In this document: piece by piece, positions 1 to 5,932 of the stretch
Layout of the letters: the number at the start of each line of letters is the position of its first letter
Position numbering within the stretch: position 1 is the first letter of the stretch
The notes under the pieces: model-generated
Databases searched by the model: none
What the model was told of the DNA's origin: nothing
Seen by the model: only the letters and a program-made list of their open reading frames with translations
Made by a program: the position numbers and the translations under genes
Source of the DNA: Phycisphaerae bacterium
GTDB taxonomy: Bacteria; Planctomycetota; Phycisphaerae; SM23-33
NCBI GenBank assembly: GCA_030754715.1
Contig: JASLZV010000132.1
Location: 1 to 5,932, forward strand
Direction: 5' to 3'
DNA length: 5,932 nucleotides

Positions 1-705
1 TGCGATGCGATAGGCCGCCTCGCCAATCCCTTGCGACTGGGCCGAGATGCCAATCCGGGCCCCGTTCATCAGGCTCATGACGTAGGTGATCAGCCCGCGC
101 TGGCGCTCACCGATGAGTTTAGCGGGACTATTGTCGAAGAATATCTCGCAGGTGGGGCTGCCGTGGATGCCCAGTTTTTCTTCCAGGCGGCGGATTTTTA
201 CGAGCGGACCGCGTTCGACCAGCAGCAGGCTGAGGCCGCGCCCGTCGGCAATCTGGGGTTCGGTGCGTGCCAGCACCAGCAGCACCTCGCCGCAGCCGTT
301 GGTGATGAATCGCTTGACGCCGTGGACGTACCAGTTGCCCTGATCGTCCTGATAGGCTTGGACCTTGACGGACTGGAGATCGCTGCCGGCGTCGGGTTCG
401 GTGAGCACCATGGCACCGGTCCACTCGCCGCCGGCCATGGGCGGGAGGTACTGCTGCTTGATGTCTTCGGAGGCAAAGGCGTTGATCGTCTCGGCTATGC
501 CCTGGAGGCCGTAGAGGTTCATCAGGGCCGCATCGGCGCGGCTGACGATTTCGTTGCTCATGGTGTAAACGAGGTTGGGGCAGTTGATCCCGCCGTAGCG
601 GTACGGCAGGGTGAAGCCCATCAGGTCGGCCTGGGCGAGGCGCTTCAGGGCGTTTGCGATGCCCGGCGCGTAGGTTACCGAACCGTCTTCGTTGAGCGTG
701 TTGCC

Positions 706-723
706 CACCTTGTCGGTTTCCTC
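706..723 (-). promoter_or_regulatory. Possible internal restart: GTG with upstream GAGGAA in the acyl-CoA dehydrogenase gene
   Basis: The first standard start codon in frame after the premature stop is GTG at 708-706 (codon 76). It is preceded, nine bases upstream, by GAGGAA (723-718), a plausible Shine-Dalgarno site. Restart here would give a protein lacking the first 75 residues, that is the N-terminal extension and part of the first helical domain, but keeping the flavin-binding middle domain. The GAGGAA also simply encodes Glu-Glu, so the match may be chance. The next in-frame ATG is at 621-619 (codon 105). Confidence 0.25.
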
Positions 724-780
724 GGCGGTGGGGGCTACGTCCTCGGCCGCTATCTGCCCGGCGGCTATCAGGATGCGCCG

Positions 781-783
781 TTA
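781..783 (-). other. Premature in-frame TAA stop in the acyl-CoA dehydrogenase gene
   Basis: The plus strand reads tta at 781-783, which is TAA in the frame set by the ATG at 933 (exactly 50 codons downstream). The residues before it (FAPENAADAVDN) and after it (RRILIAAGQIAAEDVAP) join smoothly with no shift. From memory of the family a Tyr is expected here (DNYRR), so a change of the third base of TAC or TAT to TAA explains the break. The other four complete gene ends in the window use TAG, TGA, TAG and TAA, so a reassigned TAA is unlikely. Confidence 0.9.
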
Positions 784-958
784 GTTGTCCACGGCGTCGG
801 CGGCATTTTCGGGGGCAAAATCAAATTCCTGGTGAAAGCCAAAGCCCTCCTCAATGATCTCGGCCAGCCGCGCCACGTCCATGTATTCGAAGAGGAACTG
901 AATATCCTCGTTGTCGGTATAGAAGTTTGCCATGGCTTCGCTCCCACGATCTGGCGGA

Positions 959-2014
959 CTACGCCAAGACCGATTCCGACGTGCCGTGCCGGATAGCCTT
1001 GATGAGTTTTGGTATCACGACGTTCATGTCGCCGACGATGCCCATGTGCGCCACCTGGAAGACCGGCGCGTCGCGGTCGGTGTTAATCGCCAGGATTCTG
1101 CTTGCCTCCTGCATGCCCGCGCGGTGCTGCACGGCCCCGCTGATGCCGCAGGCGACGTACAGCGCCGGGCGAACGGTGGTGCCTGTTTGACCGACCTGAT
1201 GATCGTGGTCCACGAATCCCAGGTCGACGGCCGCCCTGGACCCGCCCACCGCGGCGCCCAGGCAGTTGGCTAGATCCCAGATGAGTTGGAAGTTTTCGCG
1301 GCTGCCCACGCCCGCCCCGCCGGCGACGATAGCCCTGGCCGCCTTGAGGTTGACCTTTTTGTCCCGCCGGATCGACTCGAGGATTTCCAGCGGCGGGTCA
1401 ACGTCCTTGAGGACTTCCCGGACCTCGGCGGTCACTATCTGCCCGGTTCGGCCTTGCTGGTCTTGGGGCATCACCATCACGCCCTCGCGGACGGTGGCCA
1501 TCTGCGGCCAGCGGTCGTAATTGACGATGGTGGCGATGATGTTTCCGCCGAAGGCCGGGCGGATCTGAAACATCAGGTTTTTGTGGACGTTCTCGCTACC
1601 TGGCGGCTTGTGGTCGCCAATCTGCAGATCGGTGCAGTCAGCGGTGAGCCCGCACCTGGCTGCGCTGGCCACCGTGGGCGCCAGGTCGCGCCCCATCGGT
1701 GTGGCGCCGTACAGGACGATCTGCGGGGCCTGCTGGTGAATGAGGTGGCAGATTACACGGGCGTAGGACACGGCCTGGTAGTGGGCGAGTTTTTCGTGGG
1801 CGGCTACGTAAACCTTGTCGGTCCCGCAGGCCACCAGGCGGTCGGCCAGCGCGCCCACGCCGGGCGCGCCCAGCAGAATCGCCGCCAGCGGCACATGCAA
1901 GACCTCGGCCAGTTGGCGCCCCTTGCCCAGCAGTTCCAGCGGCACGTCGGAGAGCCTGCCGTCCTCGGCCTCGGCGAACACCCAGACCTCACCCTGTCGA
2001 TTCACGTCGATCAT
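959..2014 (-). CDS. etfA: Electron transfer flavoprotein alpha subunit
   Basis: This is the alpha subunit of the cytoplasmic ETF heterodimer. It binds the electron-shuttling FAD and exchanges electrons with acyl-CoA dehydrogenases. The 351-residue product has the N-terminal Rossmann-like ETF domain (about 8-200; for example VWVFAEAEDGRL) and the C-terminal FAD domain (about 225-345). The C-terminal domain contains GGSRAAVDLGF (257-267), HQVGQTG (272-278), LYVACGISGAVQHRAGM (285-301) and AINTDRDAPVF (309-319), the conserved FAD-binding stretch of EtfA. The length is a little above the usual 310-330, and there is no fused ferredoxin domain at the N-terminus. The ATG at 2014-2012 is preceded by AAGGG (2021-2025), six bases away. 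The gene ends in TAG 25 bases before the acyl-CoA dehydrogenase and follows etfB by 75 bases, so it is the middle gene of an etfB-etfA-acyl-CoA dehydrogenase operon. Alternative names such as fixB or acrA cannot be excluded from sequence alone. Confidence 0.96.
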   Translation of the reverse strand: MIDVNRQGEVWVFAEAEDGRLSDVPLELLGKGRQLAEVLHVPLAAILLGAPGVGALADRLVACGTDKVYVAAHEKLAHYQAVSYARVICHLIHQQAPQIVLYGATPMGRDLAPTVASAARCGLTADCTDLQIGDHKPPGSENVHKNLMFQIRPAFGGNIIATIVNYDRWPQMATVREGVMVMPQDQQGRTGQIVTAEVREVLKDVDPPLEILESIRRDKKVNLKAARAIVAGGAGVGSRENFQLIWDLANCLGAAVGGSRAAVDLGFVDHDHQVGQTGTTVRPALYVACGISGAVQHRAGMQEASRILAINTDRDAPVFQVAHMGIVGDMNVVIPKLIKAIRHGTSESVLA

Positions 2015-2029
2015 CGCAAGCCCTTGTCA

Positions 2030-2050
2030 ACCCACCGACCGGTGGCGGGT
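2030..2050 (-). repeat. Inverted repeat (hairpin) in the etfB-etfA gap
   Basis: In the minus-strand transcript this stretch reads ACCCGCC, a seven-base loop, then GGTGGGT. It forms a 7-bp stem with one G-U pair. It sits 16 bases upstream of the etfA start and just before the AAGGG ribosome binding site. It has no U-run, so it is not a classical terminator. It could tune etfA translation or mRNA stability, which is inference. Confidence 0.45.
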
Positions 2051-2056
2051 TCATTT

Positions 2057-2070
2057 GTCGGCCGGCCGAC
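2057..2070. repeat. Perfect 14-bp palindrome in the etfB-etfA gap
   Basis: GTCGGCCGGCCGAC is identical to its own reverse complement. As RNA it can fold into a 5-bp stem with a CCGG loop, next to the hairpin at 2030-2050 and 19 bases after the etfB stop codon. Together the two fill most of the 75-base gap. Given the high GC content part of this could be chance. A processing or stabilising role for the transcript, or a protein binding site, is only a guess. Confidence 0.5.
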
Positions 2071-2089
2071 GGTTTCGGTTCCTGGCGAA

Positions 2090-3013
2090 TCAACCAATCG
2101 CATGGTCCTTTATCAGCTCGGCTACCAGTTCGGCCGCGCCCTGTTCGCTGGGGGGATACTCCTTGTACTGGCCGCCCTTGAGCACTACCGACTGGATGCG
2201 GTGGACTTTGGTGGGGCTGCCTTCGCGCCCGCACCAGTTCAGGTCCGCCTCGATGTCGTCCAGGGACCACTGTTCGATCAGCAGTCCGGCGACCCGAAGT
2301 TTTTCGCAGTACTTTTCCACTTCCCCGGCCTGCAACTCGGCAGTGTAGTTTTCGTAGTCGCCCATGAGCAGTTGCTCGGCGGCGGCTTCCACTTCCGCGC
2401 GGGACCGGGCCTTTTTGAATTTCATGGTTTTCCTGGCCGCCGGCGGTCGGGGCATGTTTGCCGTCTCCATCACGGTCACCAACACGGGCAGTTTGCATCG
2501 TACGACCTCAAAGCCACCGCCGACGTTTCGCTGCACGGTAATCCGGTCGCCTTCCAGCGACAGGAGACGTTCGAGGTAGGTGATTACCGGCATGCCCAGT
2601 TTTTCAGCCAGTTGCGGGCCCACCTGGGCTGTATCGCCGTCGATGGCCTGCCTTCCGCACAGGACGATGTCGGGTTTGAGTTTTTTGATTGCCTGGGAGA
2701 GGATGTAGGAGGTGGCCAGCGTGTCGGAGGCAGCCGCTCGGCGGTCGGTAATAAGGATGCCCCGGTCGGCGCCGCGGAACATTGCTACTCGGAGCACCTC
2801 GCAGGCCGCCGGCAGGCCCATCGTCATCACCGTCACCGTCCCGCCGTGGGCGTCCCTGATGGCCAGGGCCTCCTCCAGGGCGTTGAGGTCTTCTGGATTG
2901 AAGATGGCCGGAAGCGCAGCGCGGTTCACCGTGCCGTCTTCCTTCATCGCCTCACCCATGATCCGCTTGGTGTCGGGCACCTGCTTGACGCACACCACGC
3001 AGTTGTATTCCAC
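2090..3013 (-). CDS. etfB: Electron transfer flavoprotein beta subunit, bifurcating/FixA-like type
   Basis: This is the beta subunit of ETF, partner of the adjacent EtfA. The 307-residue product begins MEYNCVVCVKQVPDT, the usual EtfB N-terminus. It then shows FNPEDLNALEEAL (38-50), GGTVTVMTMG (57-66), ASDTLATSYILS (95-106) and AIDGDTAQVGPQLAEKLG (123-140). The GDTAQVGP form is typical of ETFs related to bifurcating and FixA-type proteins; classical EtfB has a DDxNQTGQ-like motif there. GSPTKV (265-270) lies near the C-terminus. The start is the GTG at 3013-3011: it gives the standard N-terminus and has AGGAG (3022-3026) eight bases upstream. The in-frame ATG at 3160 lies upstream of the promoter and would add 49 residues with no family match. 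The protein is about 40 residues longer than a typical EtfB, the extra being a charged segment around 196-245. It is the first gene of the operon. Whether the enzyme truly bifurcates electrons cannot be decided here. Confidence 0.95.
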   Translation of the reverse strand: MEYNCVVCVKQVPDTKRIMGEAMKEDGTVNRAALPAIFNPEDLNALEEALAIRDAHGGTVTVMTMGLPAACEVLRVAMFRGADRGILITDRRAAASDTLATSYILSQAIKKLKPDIVLCGRQAIDGDTAQVGPQLAEKLGMPVITYLERLLSLEGDRITVQRNVGGGFEVVRCKLPVLVTVMETANMPRPPAARKTMKFKKARSRAEVEAAAEQLLMGDYENYTAELQAGEVEKYCEKLRVAGLLIEQWSLDDIEADLNWCGREGSPTKVHRIQSVVLKGGQYKEYPPSEQGAAELVAELIKDHAIG

Positions 3014-3021
3014 GTTTACCG

Positions 3022-3026
3022 CTCCT
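3022..3026 (-). promoter_or_regulatory. Ribosome binding site deciding the GTG start of etfB
   Basis: AGGAG on the minus strand lies eight bases before the GTG at 3013-3011. It is the reason for preferring this GTG to the upstream in-frame ATG at 3160. Confidence 0.8.
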
Positions 3027-3100
3027 GTCGCGCCGGGGTAGCCGGGCGCAATGCCCGATACGACAACGGCCCGCCCATAGCGGACCGCCACAGATGGGGA

Positions 3101-3129
3101 ATCATAGAAGCCCCCCAATCGCAAGTCAA
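3101..3129 (-). promoter_or_regulatory. Sigma-70-type promoter of the etfB-etfA-acyl-CoA dehydrogenase operon
   Basis: On the minus strand TTGACT (3129-3124) and TATGAT (3106-3101) are separated by exactly 17 bases. Each hexamer differs from the sigma-70 consensus by one base. It is the only AT-rich patch in the 150-base spacer. Transcription would start near 3094, leaving a leader of roughly 80 bases before the etfB GTG at 3013. The spacer contains a run of six G. The leader holds a small hairpin (CGGGC, five-base loop, GCCCG, at 3043-3057). I see no clear operator. Confidence 0.7.
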
Positions 3130-3163
3130 GGCGATTTGCGGGCATCTGGCGGCGCCACAAGAC

Positions 3164-4996
3164 CTATGGCTCCTCGGTCTCCAGCCAATTGAGGTGTTCG
3201 CGGGCCAGCGGTCTCCAGGGGTTGTCCGGTGCGGCAACGACCAATTCGAAGTATTCCCGGGGTTTCTTTAGGTTCTGGATAAGCGCCACGACCCTTCCGT
3301 CGGCGGTGCCGGTAGCCAGGATGCCCAGTTCATAGTTAGCCTGGATGGCGGCATCGGTCGGCGGGCGGACCTCCGCCAGGACGATCAGAGCCCCCGCTCG
3401 CTCATAGGGGTTGGCCACGGCACCGGCAAAGGCGAGTTTCAGATTATCGCCGAGCTTAGTGGCCTCGAATTCCCCGGCCAGCTCGCTTAACTGCCGGCGA
3501 TAGTCCGGGCGGTTCGGATCCAAGTCGACGTACCTGCCCAGCGCACAGACCAGTTTCCTGGCGTCGGCTTTGGCCTGCCGGTCGTCGCCCTGAGAGGCTG
3601 CCTCCCAGGTTTCTGCGACCTCATTTGCCTCGATCAGCCACCGCAGGCACTGGACTGTGAAGAGTGCCTGGCGGTAATAGCCCTCGGTGGGCAGTGGTCC
3701 GGTGGGCAAGAAGACCCGGTCGATGAACTCCCGGCGGTTGCGGCTGTCAAAGTCGGCCACGATGACGCTCAGGCGTTCTTCGGCCCATCGAAGGCGTGTG
3801 GCGGCCCGGTCCAGGCGCTCGCTGATCCGCCAGTCAGGGAGTGACTCGGCGGCAAGCTCCCTCATCGCCAGCTGCCCCAGTCGCCAGTGCGCCAAGGCCG
3901 CCTGTGGCGATGCGGGGTATTGTTCGCTCAGGCGAGCCCAGGTGTTCCGGGCGGCCAGGGAGGGATGCGAGGCGTAATACCTGATCAGCCCGTCGGCCAG
4001 CGCGCGGTAGTCGACCCGGAGGCTGTGGCATTGCCCGGCCACCCACAGGACGGCGGCGGCCCGCCTTCCGGTCCCGTATCGCGCGACGAAAGCCTCGCAG
4101 TCCCGCACGAGTTTCCCTCGCCGGGTCTGCAACTTGTCGGTGACGGCGTTCCGGAAGCCCTCGGCGGTCAGACCCTTCTGGCGGTTGTCTTGCTTCCAGG
4201 CCTCCAGGGCCAGCGGTTTAAAGACTGCATCGCCCGGAGCCATGCGGGCAGTGATGATCGAGTATCTCAGTTCGTCGGTGCCGACCCTGGTGTGGAAGAT
4301 GACCGTCACGCCGGCCAGCAGAAGGGTCAGCACCGGCCAGACCACGCCCGGACGATAGGCCACCAGGCGCGCCAAGGCCAGAACCAGCGCCCCGGACAGC
4401 ACCGCGCCCAGCAGGGCGATAAGGAACGGCGCGCCGGCCACGCCGCGCTGAAGCGGCTGGACGGCTGAAGAAAAGACCACCGGCAGCGCGAAGACATAAA
4501 TGTACACCGTCACGGGCACCATGCCCAGCAGGATGGCCAGGAATGGCATGTCGCCGCGCAAGGGCGTTCTGGCCGCCAGCAGGCACCCGATGGCCAGGGT
4601 GGCTGCCAACAGCGGCGCGTGGCCAAGCACGGCCACCACCAGCACGAAAACGATTGCAAAAACCAGCCGGTACAGCACGGCCACCAGAATCGGCACAAAG
4701 ATAATCATCGCCAGGAGCAGCCCGGTGACCAGAACCATCCAAGGATGCGTAAATATATTCAGCGGCTCAAGGAGCACCCTGCCCAGCGGGACGGCCAGGT
4801 CGCCCCGGAACGTTTGGAGGTCGAAGTCCGCCCATCGCCCGGTGGACAGATGCCACCAGAACGCGTTGACCGCGACAAACCCGGCGAGGTTTAACAGCAG
4901 GGACAACCCCGCGCGCCACTTACCGGGGTGAAGCAGCGGGGCCGTACCGCGATGCAGCAGGACCGGTCGCGATTTCAGTTGGCCAGCAGCCGGCAT
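3164..4996 (-). CDS. Multi-pass membrane protein with a long TPR-like soluble tail, function unknown
   Basis: I do not know the function of this 610-residue protein. The N-terminal part has about seven hydrophobic segments, at roughly 28-48, 84-104, 107-124, 126-142, 150-172, 190-213 and 217-235. The first is preceded by HPGKWRAG (23-30), and the loop motifs FTHPWM (82-87) and AARTPLRGDMPFL (141-153) look like conserved family positions. From about 237 to the end the protein is hydrophilic and helical. Stretches such as YPASPQAALAHWRLGQLAM (360-378) and EYFELVVAAPDNPWRPLARE (581-600) resemble TPR-like repeats. The ATG at 4996-4994 was chosen over the upstream ATG at 5071 because AAGGA (5005-5009) lies eight bases before it; the longer form would overlap the previous gene and add a charged stretch. 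It ends in TAG 150 bases before etfB. I recall similar membrane proteins in Phycisphaerae-type planctomycetes, which is untested. It probably shares a transcript with the gene at 5052-5932. Confidence 0.85.
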   Translation of the reverse strand: MPAAGQLKSRPVLLHRGTAPLLHPGKWRAGLSLLLNLAGFVAVNAFWWHLSTGRWADFDLQTFRGDLAVPLGRVLLEPLNIFTHPWMVLVTGLLLAMIIFVPILVAVLYRLVFAIVFVLVVAVLGHAPLLAATLAIGCLLAARTPLRGDMPFLAILLGMVPVTVYIYVFALPVVFSSAVQPLQRGVAGAPFLIALLGAVLSGALVLALARLVAYRPGVVWPVLTLLLAGVTVIFHTRVGTDELRYSIITARMAPGDAVFKPLALEAWKQDNRQKGLTAEGFRNAVTDKLQTRRGKLVRDCEAFVARYGTGRRAAAVLWVAGQCHSLRVDYRALADGLIRYYASHPSLAARNTWARLSEQYPASPQAALAHWRLGQLAMRELAAESLPDWRISERLDRAATRLRWAEERLSVIVADFDSRNRREFIDRVFLPTGPLPTEGYYRQALFTVQCLRWLIEANEVAETWEAASQGDDRQAKADARKLVCALGRYVDLDPNRPDYRRQLSELAGEFEATKLGDNLKLAFAGAVANPYERAGALIVLAEVRPPTDAAIQANYELGILATGTADGRVVALIQNLKKPREYFELVVAAPDNPWRPLAREHLNWLETEEP

Positions 4997-5004
4997 CGGC
5001 GGTT

Positions 5005-5009
5005 TCCTT
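5005..5009 (-). promoter_or_regulatory. Ribosome binding site deciding the start of the membrane protein gene
   Basis: AAGGA, preceded by a second AGGAA (5009-5013), lies eight bases before the ATG at 4996-4994. This makes that ATG a better start than the in-frame ATG at 5071-5069, which lies inside the 3' end of the preceding gene. Confidence 0.7.
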
Positions 5010-5023
5010 TCCTGCGATATTTT

Positions 5024-5038
5024 ACCGGCCAGGCCGGT
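5024..5038. repeat. GC-rich inverted repeat between the two unknown genes
   Basis: The minus strand reads ACCGGCC, T, GGCCGGT: two perfect 7-base arms around a single base. It can fold as a 6-bp stem with a three-base loop, starting 13 bases after the stop codon at 5052. It is followed by AAAAT rather than a U-run, so it does not look like a complete intrinsic terminator. It sits just ahead of the ribosome binding site of the next gene, so it could be a weak attenuator or chance. Confidence 0.4.
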
Positions 5039-5051
5039 GCGCACAGCGCGT

Positions 5052-5932
5052 TTACTTCTTTCGGCTGGCAAGAAATGCGCGGTACAGGATGTTGTTTCTC
5101 AGGAATATCTCGCCCAGGGACTCATTCGGCCAGGGATAGACAACCTCCACGTCGTGGAGTTGCCCGCCTTCAATTCGGGCCTTGAGATTGAAGATGGGCA
5201 GGCGGCCCAGGCGCCAAGTGTGATTCCACTCCGCTGGCTGGGGATTGCCGATCAGGATAAGGCCCACGGTATATCGCCCGATGTTCTGCGCGTCGGTGTC
5301 TCCCATGATGTAGAGGTCGTAGGTGTGCCCATCGAAAATCATGTCGTTGGAGACCGACCCATCCGCCAGGAACTCGGAAAAGCTGGTCATCTTGCGGTAG
5401 CGGTATTTGGCCAGATTCAACCCCGGGAACAGTCGCGTGACAAATGTGGGTGCGGCCCGCCCCTGGGTCATACCGTCGATGGTGACTGTTTTTGCCGTTC
5501 CAACGGGCCTAAGCGGCACACGGAAGTCAATCGCGTTGGCCAGCAGGTTCACCAGCGGTACGCGCATGTCGCTCCGGCGGTTGAAGAATCCGTACACCGT
5601 GTTGCCGGGGAAGAACAGCGCCAACTGCGGCTGAATGTTCTCCTTGGCAGCCAAGTCCTTCAGTTCACGCCGGAGGGCGACAATCGGGCTCTCCTCGGCC
5701 AGTTCGACCTCTATGCTCCCGCGTACCGTACCGCCGTTGAGCCCGTTGGTGTAGGCCACCGTCACGGCCCCGCGGTCGAGCGACGCATCAACCAGTATAT
5801 TTCGCACATCGTAATAGTGGCTGACGCCGGCGTTCCAGGTTCGCAGGTGGTTGATCTTGACCGTTCCGCGCAGGCGGCTGCGGCACAGCGTTGCCTTGTA
5901 CCTGCCGACCATCTCCGCTGCCCGGGCCTCGA
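5052..5932 (-). CDS. Conserved-looking protein of unknown function, 5' end cut by the window edge
   Basis: I do not recognise this protein. The reading frame is open to the right edge. The first ATG inside the window (5912-5910) has GGAG directly against it, which is bad spacing, and the codons upstream of it (EARAAE) continue in frame, so the true start is probably outside. From that ATG 286 residues are visible. The composition suggests alternating beta strands: GTVKINHLRTW (16-26), RGAVTVAYTNG (47-57), GTVRGSIEVELAE (61-73), KTVTIDG (141-147), NDMIFDGHTYDLYIMG (189-204), RYTVGLILIGNP (213-224). There is a helix at about 76-90. No signal peptide or membrane segment is visible in this part, and the protein ends in a basic ASRKK followed by TAA. 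It lies 55 bases upstream of the membrane protein gene on the same strand, so the two may work together. Confidence 0.8.
   Translation of the reverse strand, partial: EARAAEMVGRYKATLCRSRLRGTVKINHLRTWNAGVSHYYDVRNILVDASLDRGAVTVAYTNGLNGGTVRGSIEVELAEESPIVALRRELKDLAAKENIQPQLALFFPGNTVYGFFNRRSDMRVPLVNLLANAIDFRVPLRPVGTAKTVTIDGMTQGRAAPTFVTRLFPGLNLAKYRYRKMTSFSEFLADGSVSNDMIFDGHTYDLYIMGDTDAQNIGRYTVGLILIGNPQPAEWNHTWRLGRLPIFNLKARIEGGQLHDVEVVYPWPNESLGEIFLRNNILYRAFLASRKK

Larger units (their letters stand above)
1..933 (-). pseudogene. Acyl-CoA dehydrogenase (long, DmdC-like), partial, interrupted by an in-frame TAA at codon 51
   Basis: This gene encodes a flavin-dependent acyl-CoA dehydrogenase, which oxidises an acyl-CoA to the 2-enoyl-CoA in the cytoplasm and passes electrons to ETF. 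Translation from the ATG at 933-931 starts MANFYTDNEDIQFLFE and runs in one frame to the left edge (311 codons), except for TAA at codon 51. Past the stop the family is unmistakable: YRYGG at residues 111-115, the middle-domain flavin/substrate motif AMVLTEPDAGSD at 174-185, KLGIHGSPTCE at 253-263, and the start of the C-terminal helical domain (GARIGISAQSQGIGEAAY, 291-308). The catalytic Glu and the rest of the C-terminal domain lie outside the window. The N-terminal extension resembles the roughly 600-residue acyl-CoA dehydrogenases related to 3-methylmercaptopropionyl-CoA dehydrogenase (family knowledge, not tested). A GGGAG (941-945) seven bases upstream supports the start. The gene lies 25 bases after etfA, in the same operon. 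The family call is firm. Whether the gene is dead, restarted internally or misread is open, and the substrate cannot be told. Confidence 0.9.

Noticed and set aside
128..476. Two short minus-strand open frames (98 and 92 codons) inside the acyl-CoA dehydrogenase gene.
   Set aside because: They are in other frames than the dehydrogenase, are rich in Arg, Pro and Ser as out-of-frame GC-rich DNA usually is, and match no family.
781..783. A reassigned TAA codon read as Tyr in this organism.
   Set aside because: TAA ends the gene at 5052 at a sensible place, and no other gene in the window contains an internal TAA, so code reassignment has no support.
31..996. A 321-codon open frame on the plus strand.
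   Set aside because: It is the antisense shadow of the acyl-CoA dehydrogenase gene, whose own minus-strand frame carries clear family motifs. It stands out only because the real gene is broken by a stop.
3095..3117. Inverted repeat TGGGG/CCCCA around the -10 box as a possible operator.
   Set aside because: The arms are only five bases and fall in G- and C-runs, so chance is a sufficient explanation.
3014..3160. A 49-residue N-terminal extension of EtfB from the ATG at 3160.
   Set aside because: The segment has no EtfB similarity and contains the promoter hexamers. The GTG at 3013 has a good ribosome binding site and gives the standard N-terminus.
1286..3271. A 661-codon open frame on the plus strand opposite etfA and etfB.
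   Set aside because: It runs antisense to two genes with unmistakable ETF motifs and has no recognisable domain. Long antisense open frames are expected in GC-rich coding DNA.
4997..5071. A 25-residue longer start for the membrane protein from the ATG at 5071.
   Set aside because: It would overlap the end of the preceding gene and lacks a clear ribosome binding site, whereas the ATG at 4996 has one at good spacing.

Overview
All credible genes in this window lie on the minus strand, so in transcription order the window reads from right to left. The DNA is GC-rich by eye, Shine-Dalgarno sites are recognisable, and TAA, TAG and TGA are all used as stops. The best guess for the host is a bacterium of the Planctomycetes/Phycisphaerae type. 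That guess rests on a remembered resemblance of the membrane protein and the electron-transfer genes to such genomes, and no marker gene in the window settles it.

Upstream block (right side, 3164-5932): a 5'-truncated, beta-rich protein of unknown function (5052-5932) is followed after about 55 bases by a 610-residue protein (3164-4996). The latter has about seven N-terminal membrane segments and a long soluble helical tail that looks TPR-like. The short gap holds a GC-rich inverted repeat and the ribosome binding site of the second gene. The two genes probably form one transcription unit, but neither has a function I can name.

Downstream block (left side, 1-3163): a 150-base spacer carries a near-consensus sigma-70 promoter (TTGACT, 17 bases, TATGAT). 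It drives a compact operon of etfB (GTG start at 3013), etfA (2014) and an acyl-CoA dehydrogenase gene (933, running off the left edge). EtfB and EtfA form the FAD-binding electron transfer flavoprotein that exchanges electrons with the acyl-CoA dehydrogenase. EtfB has the GDTAQVGP-type motif typical of bifurcating/FixA-like ETFs rather than the motif of classical mitochondrial-type ETFs. The 75-base gap between etfB and etfA holds two adjacent inverted repeats.

The most notable observation is that the acyl-CoA dehydrogenase frame is broken by a single in-frame TAA at codon 51 (781-783). The flanking protein sequence is intact and in the same frame, and a Tyr codon would be expected there. 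This is a point nonsense change, a sequencing error, or a case of read-through or internal restart. A GTG at 706-708 with a GAGGAA upstream could serve as a restart. I found no RNA gene, CRISPR array, insertion sequence or mobile element, and no new multi-gene system beyond the two uncharacterised neighbouring genes.
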